NCBI GenBank assembly: GCA_030407085.1
Contig: CM059585.1
Coordinates: 9,975,001-10,039,000, forward strand
DNA from: Trichopria drosophilae
Lineage: Eukaryota > Arthropoda > Insecta > Hymenoptera > Diapriidae
Length of the DNA stretch: 64,000 nucleotides
Direction of reading: 5' to 3'
In this document: positions 12,980 through 24,900 of the stretch, piece by piece
How the letters are laid out: every line of letters begins with the position of its first letter
How positions within the stretch are numbered: position 1 is the stretch's first letter
The notes under the pieces: generated by a model
Seen by the model: the letters and a program-made list of their open reading frames with translations, nothing else
What the model was told of the DNA's origin: nothing
The model's database searches: none
Translations under genes and position numbers: made by a program

Positions 12980-15900
12980 CTAGTAATTTATAAAAAGTAG
13001 AATTATTTTTAGGTTAGAAAGTACTTTGCAGGTTGGAAAACAGAAAACCTTAAAACATTATACCTTTGACGAATTCGATGGCGGCGACTTGCGTCTCGAC
13101 TAAATCGAATGCGGCGACTTGCTTCAGCCAGGTGGCAGCAGCAGTCTGGGATTGTCCGAAAACTGTAACGTGACTGGAAACTCCGTCGCTGGTACAGATC
13201 CACAGGTAACTTTGATGCCTTCCTCGTCGTCTCGTCGGCCGAGGATTCTGTGTGGTGTAATAACAACCGCAACGCACCTGGAAAATGTTTAATAATAATA
13301 ATATTTATTGCCAAAATTCCCTATACATATTTATAGGACCTATAGGGGACAAAAAATGTCCGTACATAGGATTGGTCCTTAAAAATTACAAATATTAAAC
13401 ATAACAGTGAGAACTAAACACTGATCAAAAAGATACAATCGATTATTTAACAAAAAGTCTGATTTTTTCACGGTAATTTTTTTTTTCGATCAACAATTTC
13501 GCGCCGAAATTGGGTGAGGAGGTCACTATAATGTGAAAATCTCTCGGCATCGGACCCTAAACTTCAAAATGTACGAGTGCCAAAATAAAATTACAAAATG
13601 GCGTTACCCAATATGGCGGCTTGAAGCCGAAAATTTAATGACATTTTCGATTTTGCGATGTTTAACGAGCTAAATTGATCAATTCTTACTGAAAATGTGT
13701 TTATTAAAAGTTATTTTTCACTAAGCTGGTGTCCAATTTGCGAAATTCAAAATGGCGGATCCAATATGGCGGATGAAAATTTTCGAAACGTTTCGATTTT
13801 TATGAAAATCGGTATACCAGGGTTTGCAGGGTCGCTGATCACGAATCTGATGGCAAATTTACGAAATTCAAAATGGCGGATTCAATATGGCGGACAAAAA
13901 TTTTCGAAACGTTTCGATTTTTATGAAAATCGGTATACCAGGGTTTGTAGGGTCGCTGATTACGAATCTGATGCCAAATTTACGAAATTTGTCCCCAATC
14001 ACTAATCTGATGTCCAATTTGCGAAATGCCATGACGAAATATGAAAGAATTATATTTCATGATTTATTATCGATTTTAAATTTATAAATAAAAACAAGAA
14101 AAACTGTAAATAAAAATGAAGAAAACAAAAAAAATAAATAAAACTGAAAAAAAATTAATAAAAACGAATAAGAAAAAAAGTGGGAAAAACAAAAAAAAAT
14201 AAATAAATAAAAATGAAAGAGTAAAAAAAAAAAAAAACAAAAAGAAGGCTCCCTGTTATACGTTGACCGCCAAGTGGTGGGAGTCGGGCAATGGACAAAT
14301 CTTTTGATGGTTAACAAACGTAAATTGTGATTATTTAGTAACTTTAGAAATATACGAGCGTCACGAGCATCTTGATAAGCTGCCATTAGAATTCTATTAC
14401 ATCAGTTTCATTGTCGTCAACACAAAAAATCAATGATTGCAGACTTTTATAGAAATGGGGACATTTGGACATTTTCGTCCGCCATATTGAATCCGCCATT
14501 TTGAATTTCGTAAATTTGGCATCAGATTCGTAATCAGCGACCCTGCAAACCCTGGTATACCGATTTTCATAAAAATCGAAACGTTTCGAAAATTTTTGTC
14601 CGCCATATTGGATCCGCCATTTTGAATTTCGCAAATTGGACACCAGATTAGTGAAAAATAACTTTTAATAAACACATTTTCAGTAACAATTTATCAATTT
14701 AGCTCGTTGAACATCGCAAAATCGAAAATGTCATTAAATTTTCGGCTTCAAGCCGCCATTTTGAATTTCGCAAATTGGACAACAGATTAGCGATTGGGGA
14801 CACAAATAACTTTTAACAAACACATTTTTAGTAAGAATTTATCAATTTAGCTCGTTAAACATCGCAAAATCGAAAATGTCGTTAAATTTTCGTCTTCAAG
14901 CCGCCATATTGGTTTCGCCATTTTGAATTTCGCAAATTGGACATCAGATTAGTGATTAGGGACACAAATAACTTTTAATAAACACATTTTCAGTAAGAAT
15001 TTATCAATTTAGCTCGTTGAACATCGCAAAATCGAAAATGTCATTAAATTTTCGGCTTCAAGCCGCCATATTGGGTAACGCCATTTTGAAGTTTTATTTT
15101 GGCGCTCGTACATTTTGAAGATTAGGGTCCGAGGCCAAACATTGAGTATTTATCTTTGATTTTGGCAAAAATATGTGAAAAAAACACATTTTTTGAGGTT
15201 ATCTTTTTTTTAAATTTCATTTTTCATGTCGATACCGCGATTTCTTTGACCGGAAAAGTGCATAAAAGGTGCATAAACTCTTTGAACTTGAAGGATATGC
15301 CGGTAGGCATTTTTTATTTCACCTTGAAATATCCAAAATGGCGGCTTATTCCAAGAAATTTTTTTTTCAATTTTGGCAGTATGGAAATGTAGCATTTTAA
15401 ACAAATTTTCAGCCGAACTGTCTATCTTATAAGATGTTTTTGGGTATGCCAATCACGAATCTGAAGTAAAAATTCCAAAATTCAAAATGGCGGCTCCAAG
15501 ATGGCCGACTAAAATGCAAAAAAATTACCCAAACTTTATGAAACTGAGTTCTCGGGGGTTTTCGGGGTCGCTGATAACAAATCTGGAATCAGATTTTGAA
15601 AATTCAAAATGGCGGCTCCAAGATGGCCGACCAAAATGCGAAAAATTACCCAAACTTTATGAAACTGAGTTCTCGGGGGTTCATTGCATTTGCATTCTGG
15701 ACGTTAACCCATTAAGTCCCAAAAAGGCAAAATTTGTAGCTTTTACGTTTTAGCTCAGAAAACTGTGTGAAAAAGTAAGAAAATACCCAACCTAACTATT
15801 TTTGGGTATGCTCTACACGATAGAATGGTTTTAAAATTAAAAAAATTTGATTTTCAATTGTTAATTAACAATTTAAAAAGAAAAAATACGATTTTTTAAT

Positions 15901-18900
15901 GAAAAATTTTTTATCAATCACAAATTTGAGTGGGAAGGACTTTTTGTTTTCTGTCGCAAATATGCACAAAGGTGCACAAAATATCTAAGCTTTACAACCA
16001 GCTTTGGTTTTTGATCGTACGATTTTTTAAAACAAAATGGCGGCAAAAAAACGAAAGCTAAAAAATCATACGTTCATTTTACTACTGTTTTTCGTGTAAA
16101 TTATTCAATTATTCCAGTAAAAATACACTTAAATATAATATTTTTTTTAAAAATAACTATAAAAAGGGTTAAATATGAAAAAAACGACTTTTTAAAACCT
16201 TAAAAACATTATTTTTCATATTTAACCCTTTTTATAGTTATTTTTTTTTTTAAATATTACATTTAAGTATATTTTTACTGAAATAATTGAATAATTTGGA
16301 CGATTCCAATTAAAAAACGTCAAAAACAGTAGTAAAATGAACGTTTGATTTTTTAGTTTTCGTTTTTTGACCGCCATTTTGTTTAAAAAAATCGTACGAT
16401 AAAAAACCAAAGCTGAATGGAAGTTTCTAACCTTAATATTTTTAATTATATTCCAAAAAAAACGAAACATTTGGTAAATTATAATAAGTTACGTACTTCG
16501 GATTTATGTTGCGAATGATAAACCGACTGAGCGCTGACGAATAGTGGCATCTTGGTCGAAGGTCTCTGCTCCTGTTCGGGCACTTCCCACGACGGTGAAT
16601 TGTTCGGATCTAGAGCGAGCTGAGCCAATCTTAGTTCCGTTATCCAGTCTTTCTTCACCAGAGGATTTTCAGTCTGGAACGTATACATTTGACCCTGTCT
16701 CGTCACCAGCTGCAAACAACAACTGTCGGCCCACACCATGTCTTCGTCCTTCTGTTGGACCGATGACTGAATCGACTGCAAAATCTGCTTGGTCGTTTCT
16801 GTTGTGAGCCCCTATCAACATTCGTTACATAAATTGTCCTCGACAACATTTTATTGCGTATAAAAGAATACTCACTTCGTACGTTCCTTTGAGTTGCGCC
16901 ACCAGGTCGTTGATTCTCGACATAACCTCGTAGTCGTGCATGAGATCGTTCATTTCCTTCCCCAAATTATCTGCACTTGCCTGACCGCATTCGCCGCTTC
17001 GTTCAGACTTCAAACTGCCTCCTTTATTCAAGCCGGCTGTCAGCAAACGACTGAGAGTCGGTGAAGCACTTGTGTCTTGTATCTACAACAAATACAATTA
17101 ATTCCTGTCGAATATGGAATTGATATTTGATACTAACCTCAATGTCTGATACGGGGTATGTCCACTTCAATGTCAATCGTTCGCTGCCGGAGAAATCTTC
17201 TGCGGATCGTGGCGCTACGGAGACGCAAACCACCAGGTCATTCAATAACAACAACCTTCTCCTCTTAGACTTGGTGATCATTCCGTTCTGATTAAATTCC
17301 TACAATTAAATTGTCATTAGTAACTTACACTCGAAATTAATCGTTAAAAGTAATTACCATTTGCGTAACATTATCTGCACGAATAAGATACCGAGAAGAG
17401 GAAGAAAGTGGTCTGTGAGAGAGTTTGCCAGATACGTTCCTCAGCATTTCTTTAAATGCTTGAAATTGTTCAGCTTCTCTCTTCCGTTCGTTCAACATTT
17501 CTGCCAAACTTTCCAACTGCGTCAATGCCAATTGCAGAGACATTCTGTCGTGATGTCCCTGCGGCGTGTGTTTCAAAAGATCCTACAACGAAATGTAATC
17601 AGTCAAATTGTTCCGACTAACTTAATCACTAATTTATGGGACTTACTTGTAAAAAGAGTATAAATTGTAGAAACCTTTGAACAGGTCTCACCATGAGGGC
17701 AAAAAACGATAATCTGTCATGGGCGCTGATTTGTTTCACTTTAAAAAAGTCAGCCAGGGCAGTCTTGCGTTTGGATTCCTGTTTGGCTAGTTCCATAGCC
17801 ATAGAAAAGTTGTTTATAAAGCTGCTGTAAATGTCGAGTACAATCGACTTGCTGAAGCTGGCCACAAAGACGTCGCCGAGCTTCTCGTCCTTATCCCAAG
17901 ATCGAACGCACTCGGCCAGAGCGATTCGGAAGAGAATGTGACATTGCAGGATTTCGGGCAGCCGATGAAAGAGTGTCGATATCTTCGACTGACTCAATAT
18001 CGGTGGAGATGACTCTTCTAACGGTTTTTTGTAGTCCTAAATGAAATAATTAACCGCTTCAATGGTAATGGATCGTATATGTACAAACAAAATTAGTGAC
18101 AGACGCGGTAATGGATCGTATCTGTACATTTTACAATAACTTTTACAATTCAAAATGGCGGATCCAATATGGCGGCTTGAAATTTATTAAAATGTGCGTC
18201 GCACATTTTTCTTTATACGGAAAACAGCTGAAAATTACTCGGGGGTTTTGGGGACGCTGATTACGAATCTGAAGTTAGATTTTAAAAATTCAAAATGGCG
18301 GATCCAAGATGGCCGACCGAAATGCGAAAAATTAACCAAACTTTATGAAACTGGGTTCTCGAGAGTTTTTTGGGTCGCTGATTACGAATTTGAAGTCAGA
18401 TTTTGAAAATTCAAAATGGTGGATCGAAGATGGCCGACATGAATGTGAAATATTACTTGATTTTTTAAATGATTAAGTAAATGTTAAATGATATATTTTA
18501 GGAAAAAATGGAATTATTGAAAAAACTTACATTAACAAGCCTCTGCAGAGTAGCGACATAACTGTTCTCCGAATTTACTATCTCTGCGATAATATGTCGA
18601 CGTTTAAGCTGCTGAGGAGTCAAGTTCGTGGGCGCCGGTGGTAAAGACGGTGGTAATTGCCTCCGATATTGCATACATTGAAATTGCGCCATGGCTACAT
18701 TCTCTTCCTCGACCTATCAAAGATTTTATTTACATTTACGATAATTTCTTGGAGGTTATGTTTAACCCTTTATGTCCCAAATGTGCACAATTTGCACATC
18801 GATTTCAGCATCGTTTTATGTATAAAATAAAATGGAAACATTATCCGACTAGTTTTGAGGTCGCTCTTTCGATTGGCGCTACTGAAATTTTCGAAAAATG

Positions 18901-21900
18901 ATGTTTAACACAGTTTTTTTACAAAAATACTGAAAAAAATGCGATTTTTTTGCTACAATTTTTTTTTTTAAATGCATTTTTAACTATGATATCGGTTTCA
19001 GATCACCTTCTAATCTGTCAGAAACGTGTTCCCGATTGTTTTACTTCAAAATTATACATTCACATATTTTGATTTATTTTGTTTTTCAAAATGGCGTCTG
19101 AATGTTGAAAATTTTTAAAAGTGAAGAAAATGTTATTATTTCGGATCTGTTAGGTTTTCTTTGTAGTAAAATCGTAGAAATAAGTTATTACGAGTTTTGT
19201 ATGATCTATTTTGATTTACGGAAGCAGTAATATCCCATAAAATCCAATTTCAAGATGGCGACTGTCACAAAAACCATTTATATAATCAAAAAAACTTAAG
19301 AATAATGTTGACTCGAAAATCTGAGTTGAATACGATAGTATTTTTCCTATTCCAGAAATGTGAAATTTTACATAACGGGTCCGCCATATTGGATCCGCCA
19401 TTTTGAATTTTAAGATGGCGACTGTTACAAAAAACATTTATACAATCAAAAAAATCTTAAGAATAATGTTGACTCGAAAATCTGAGTTGAATACGATAGT
19501 ATTTTTCCTATTCCAGAAATGTGAAATTTTACATAACGGGTCCGCCATATTGGATCCGCCATTTTGAATTTCAAGATGGCGACTGTCACAAAAACCATTT
19601 ATATAATAACAAAAATCTTAAGAATAATGTTGACTCGAAAATCTGAGTGGAATACGATAGTATTTTTCCTATTCTAGAAATTTTACATAACGGGTCCGCC
19701 ATATTGGATCCGCCATTTTGAATTTCGGTAAACTGAATCAAGATTTGAGTTTAGCGATTACTGAAACCTACGAGATGGTAATTAGCAAATTTCACACCAA
19801 TTTTGGTTGTCTCGAAATACACTGGCACATGACAGTCGCCATCTTGAAATTGGATTTTATGGGATATTACTGTTTTCGTAAATCAAAATAGGTCGTACAA
19901 AACTTGTAATAACTTATTTCTACGATGTTACTACAAAGAAAACCTAGCAGATCCGAAATAATAGCATTTTCTTCACTTTCAAAAATTTTCAACGTTCAGA
20001 CGCCATTTTGAAAAACAAAATAAATCAAAATATGTGAATGTATAATTTTGAAGTAAAACAATCGGGAAAACGTTTCTGACAGATTAGAAGGTGATCTGAA
20101 ACCAGTATGATAGTTAAAAATGCATTTAAAAAAAAAATTGTAGCTAAAAAATCGCGTTGTTTTCAGTATTTTTGTAAAAAAACTGTGTTAAACATTTTTC
20201 GAAAATTTTAGTAGCGCCAATCGAGAGAGCAACCTCAAAACTAGTCGGATATAGACGTTTCCATTTTTTTATTAATTTTTATTTTATACATAAAACGATG
20301 CTGAAATCCATGTGCAAATTGTGAACATTTGGGACTTAAAGGGTTAAAAATTGGAAAGTTATAGTTACCTCGCAAAGCTGTGGTAGCTGCGGCACCTGAG
20401 GTGTTTTCAACGGACTGGTGAGCGAGGTTGTATCCGACGCTGAGGAGTCTACGTCGTACTGATTTGCAGAACCCCTTCGCATACTGAACCACCTCAATAA
20501 TTTGTTTTGGGCACTTGTCGGGTCGAGCGGTTCAGAATTGCTGATACGCATGTTCTGTGTTCGCCACTTGTCGCAAAGCGTTCTAGCCTTCTGCAACGTA
20601 TTCCTTAACTGACAATTGCTTCTGAAAGAAAATTTTTATAAAAATTTGGATCAATTATTTGATAGTACTTTATAAAAGAGTTACTTACTTAATACTGATA
20701 TTACTCTTCTCGCTCTCATCGTCCGAGGAAAGTTCATGATCCGAGCCGGAGCACCAGGAGTCTTCACTTCTAACTGACTGCGTCGAAGTGTTGGACCTGG
20801 TGGCTTCCAAGGAAGGATGATGTTGTTGTTGCTGTCCGGCTACAGTCTCCATGTTTCCGACGGGCCCTACGTCGTCCCAAGATCTGCACCTTGAACGGGG
20901 CTCATCTGAAATTTAAAAAAAAATCTGTTAGACTTTTCACAAAAATTATTAAATACTAATAATATATTAATACCGATTAATCCTGCGTTATTTTCTACAT
21001 TTGTGTATTTTCAACGGACAAGAAAGTTTTCTGACATTTCATTTCTAACGTAAATGTATACAGATTTTTGAAATCGCTAACATAACCTAACCTTCGATGT
21101 CAACCGAATTTATAGAGGCAATTTTCGGTCTTCTGATTGGTCAATTTTTATAATGTTACTAATTTCTAGGGATATTGGTTATTTTTGCGAAAGGATTTAT
21201 CGACAATCTAGGTATATTTAGGTAGTTTATGGTTAACATTGTTACTAGGATAATATAACTAGATTATTCCTAGTAAAAATTTAATTACTATAGTAATTAC
21301 AGTAGAACCCCTCTTATTTCAAGTTGTCAAGGTTTTAAAGATGACCCCTCTTATTTGAAATTTCCCCTTACCCCCTTACTTTACTTAACGCTTTAATAGT
21401 GGATGATAATATCTGATATCTTTTTATTTTTGTTAGACATCGTATATATTTTAGAGTTGAATTATGTAAAATATATATATTATTTATCTGAAAAATGTGT
21501 AGAGAATTTTAAAATTGGATAAACATGTAACGAGAATACAACTCGTGCCTTTATGTGATAAATAAAGATTGCAAGATTTCGCATTTATTTATGGTCATTT
21601 ATATCTTCGAGTGGAGAAATAAACATTTTAAATTTACATTATGCACTTTATTACATATAATTATGTAACAATAATTTGTTGTTTCACAAACAAATACACT
21701 GTGATTAAGATTGAAATGAATATAGGAGACAATATTTAATCCAAATTTGCAAATATGATTAATGAAAGCTTCAAATCACTTCAAATTCAGTACTAAGCTG
21801 CTGATAATGGATTTGTTTGTTATTTTGCAAATGAAAGACTTTTCAATTTTTGTGGAGGTCTTGAAATACACGTCATTAAAAATTGACAACATCCTAACCT

Positions 21901-24900
21901 TCAAATGTGCACTTTTATTTTACGAAATTAGTAGCTTCTCGAATAATTTGTATGATGTAAATTATGAGTTTGTTTCAAAATTTTAAATTAATTTGAAATT
22001 TCGTTACATATCAGTCTACTGACTATACATGTTTGCAAATTTAGGTTAAACGGTATTTACAATGTACAACTTTAATGGTGTAAACACTGTAAACTGTACC
22101 GAGATGTTCGAACGGAGGTGGGGGAGGCCTGAGGGGAAACGATTGAAATAAGAGGGGTTGGACAATTCAAATAAGAGGGCCAATTGAAATAAGAAAGGTT
22201 AAAATAAGAGGGGTTCTAGTGTATTAGAATTCGGTACACAATAGTCCTTCCCTTATTCTAATTTCCCTCGTGGAAAAATATTGCTGAAAAAATAATGAAA
22301 TTTGTTTTTATTATTAAACTAAATTTTGCTGAAATTCAATCTGAATTAATATCGAAATTGGGACTCCACTTCAGCATGTTAGTTTAGATATTTTCAGACA
22401 AATTCAGAATAAGTTTCAGTAAAATGTTATTGAAAATTGCTAAAATTACATTGACATGTTAAAAACATACTGAAAAGTTAATGAAAGAACCTACATTTTA
22501 CTGAAATAGATAGAAGCCACAATACAAATTTAGAGCCTATTTTTTTTGTAACTTTCAGGTATTTTCAGAAAATTTTAACAAATCGTTTTTCGTAAAAATA
22601 CTGAAAGTTACTGAATTTTTCTAAATTTCTCTAAAAATATTCTATAACAATTAGTAAATTGTTATTACATTTTTTCAGATAATTTCATGTATTTTTAGCA
22701 CTATTCAGAAACTTTGTATAATGTTCTTAGGAAATGATTAATAATTACAAATTTATCCCTCATATGTTTCCAAAAAACTGTTAATAATACAGATTTCATA
22801 TTCGAAATTGGAACTTGTATAAAATAATACTCGGGTATTTATACAGAGTAAAATAATACACCAATATGTACCTTGCTGAAATGAACTTGAAATTTTACTA
22901 AATAACAATGTGAAGTATTTCTCTAGAAAATATTAAGATTGTATTAAATTTCCTTAATGCCATTAAATTAATATAAAAATTGGTGTTGTAGAAGGTTTTT
23001 AAAGTCTCAGTCAATTTTAACCAAATTTATTAACTTTATTGAAAGACATTTATAATTCTTTGTATGAAAATTGTATGAAGAATTCGGATCAATTTCTTAA
23101 TAATTGTTCCAGATAAAATTTCATTAGAATTTACAGAAATACAGTAGTTCTCCCCTTATTCTAATTTGTCCAGTCAGGCAAGATGGCGGCCTCCTTCCCT
23201 TATTCTAATTTTCTCCTCTCCCCCACTACTCAAATTCTTGTTTCACTTTTTTCTCCAAACATTCAACATAAATAAGTACCTTTGCCTTTATCCAAACATT
23301 CAACGTGAATAATTTACATACAAACCACTGTGACACATCGATCAATTTACGGATGTGTACAAATAATTTTATTTAGGGGTTATGTTTTCATTCCTCCTAT
23401 AAGGCATACGCATAGATACATACCGTACCTATACATACGTACATACATTCTTCACATGCACATAAAGCGGTAGGCGTGGTGGGGAGAACGCGTGAGGGGA
23501 AATATTAGAATACGAGAAGGGAAAAATTGCAATAAGAGAAGAAATTAGAATATGGGAAATTAGAATAAGGGGAAAACTACTGTATTAGTCAAATTTAAGA
23601 AATGTACAAAATTCTATTAAAATCGACTAAGTTTATGAATGTTTTAAAATACCAATTTCGATATTAATTTAGCGGAATTCAGACAAATTCAGTACAATTC
23701 CAGAATTTTTAAATGAAATAGCTCAGAATAACACTTAGTAAAATTTAAATAAATATTGAGTTCATTTCAGCAATATCACTACATTTTATCGAATTACATT
23801 ATCCTGAAAAGAATAGTTCCAATGTCGATATTAAATCAGTATTATTAAGAGATTTTCAGTATTTTTCAATAAAAGATTAATAAAAGATTATTTTTCATTA
23901 GAATTTTCAGTAGAATTCAGGAAAATATCAGCTTGTTTCAGAAAACTTACTACATTTTGATAAAATAAGCTGAAATTTCCGAACGTTTCTAGTGCAGTGA
24001 TTTTTATAGTAATTGAGTGTAATTCAGGAAAATTTAGAACAATTTTAGTATTTTTCAGAGAAATATTTTAGTAACATTCAGATAAATATTTCAGTAAAAT
24101 TCAGATAAATATTCAGTATATTTCAGCAATATTACTACAATTTGCTGAAAGTCTCTGAAATATCCCGAATATACTAGTCCCAATTTCGATATTCAATCAG
24201 TATTTTTTAGAGATATTCAGGAATACATTTTCAGTACTTTTCAGCAATATTTTTCCACAAGGGTTCCCTTATTCTAATGTCTTCCCTTATTCTAATTTTT
24301 TCTCTTTTCCTATTCTAATATTTCCCCTCACGTGTTCTTCCCACTGACGTGTGTTGACATGTGCATTTTCTAAATAAAAATAACGGCGCCTTCGCAACAA
24401 AGGAAAAAGAGACAATAGTAAGACAGCAAATTTTAGTAGTGGGGGAGAGGAGAAAATTAGAATAAGGGAAGGACTACTGTAATATTTTTCAATAGTCAAC
24501 AAAGAACAATATAAACGTGTTGTGACTTATCTTTCTACTAAACGTAAATATTATTTTCGAACGAAATCGGCAATGGCATTTTAAATATAAGCTTCATTTC
24601 AATAACGAAATGGAAACATTACAAAATGGCGAATATAGTCATGACCACTACAATATTCTAAACTATATGCTGCGCTCGAATCAGAAGACTAATTAATTTT
24701 TGAAGAAATAAAATTAAATTACAGAAGGTAAGAAGCAATTTTCGGTCTTTTCTGATTGGTCAATTTTTATAATGTTACTAATTTCTAGGGATATTGGTTA
24801 CATTTGTTAAGGGTTAAATGATCGACAATCTATGTATATTTAGGTAGTTCGTGATTAACATTGTTACTAGGATAATATTCCTGGTAAAAATGTTCTTTTC

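Larger units (their letters stand above)
22239..24479. mobile_element. CAGTAG/TA-target element split by a second transposon
   Basis: The left end is CAATAGTCCTTCCCTTATTC and the right end is its complement (GAATAAGGGAAGGACTACTG), with TA on the right (24480-24481) and a mutated CA on the left. Its body (22239-22264 and 24264-24479, about 240 bp) is interrupted by the 2-kb element at 22265-24263. The subterminal CCCTTATTCTAATTT repeats are the family signature. Confidence 0.85.

Noticed and set aside
11277..12983. Open frames on the plus strand opposite the last RhoGEF exon
   Set aside because: They are antisense shadows of a GC-rich coding exon, with Arg/Ser/Pro-biased composition and no domain.
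13697..14675. Four frames sharing the same ~30-residue phrase on both strands
   Set aside because: They are translations of the ATGGCGG-core repeat in the inverted repeat, not a gene family.
13540..15140. CRISPR-like spacing of repeated units
   Set aside because: The units are diverged, palindromically arranged transposon repeats in a eukaryotic intron, with no identical short repeats or spacers.
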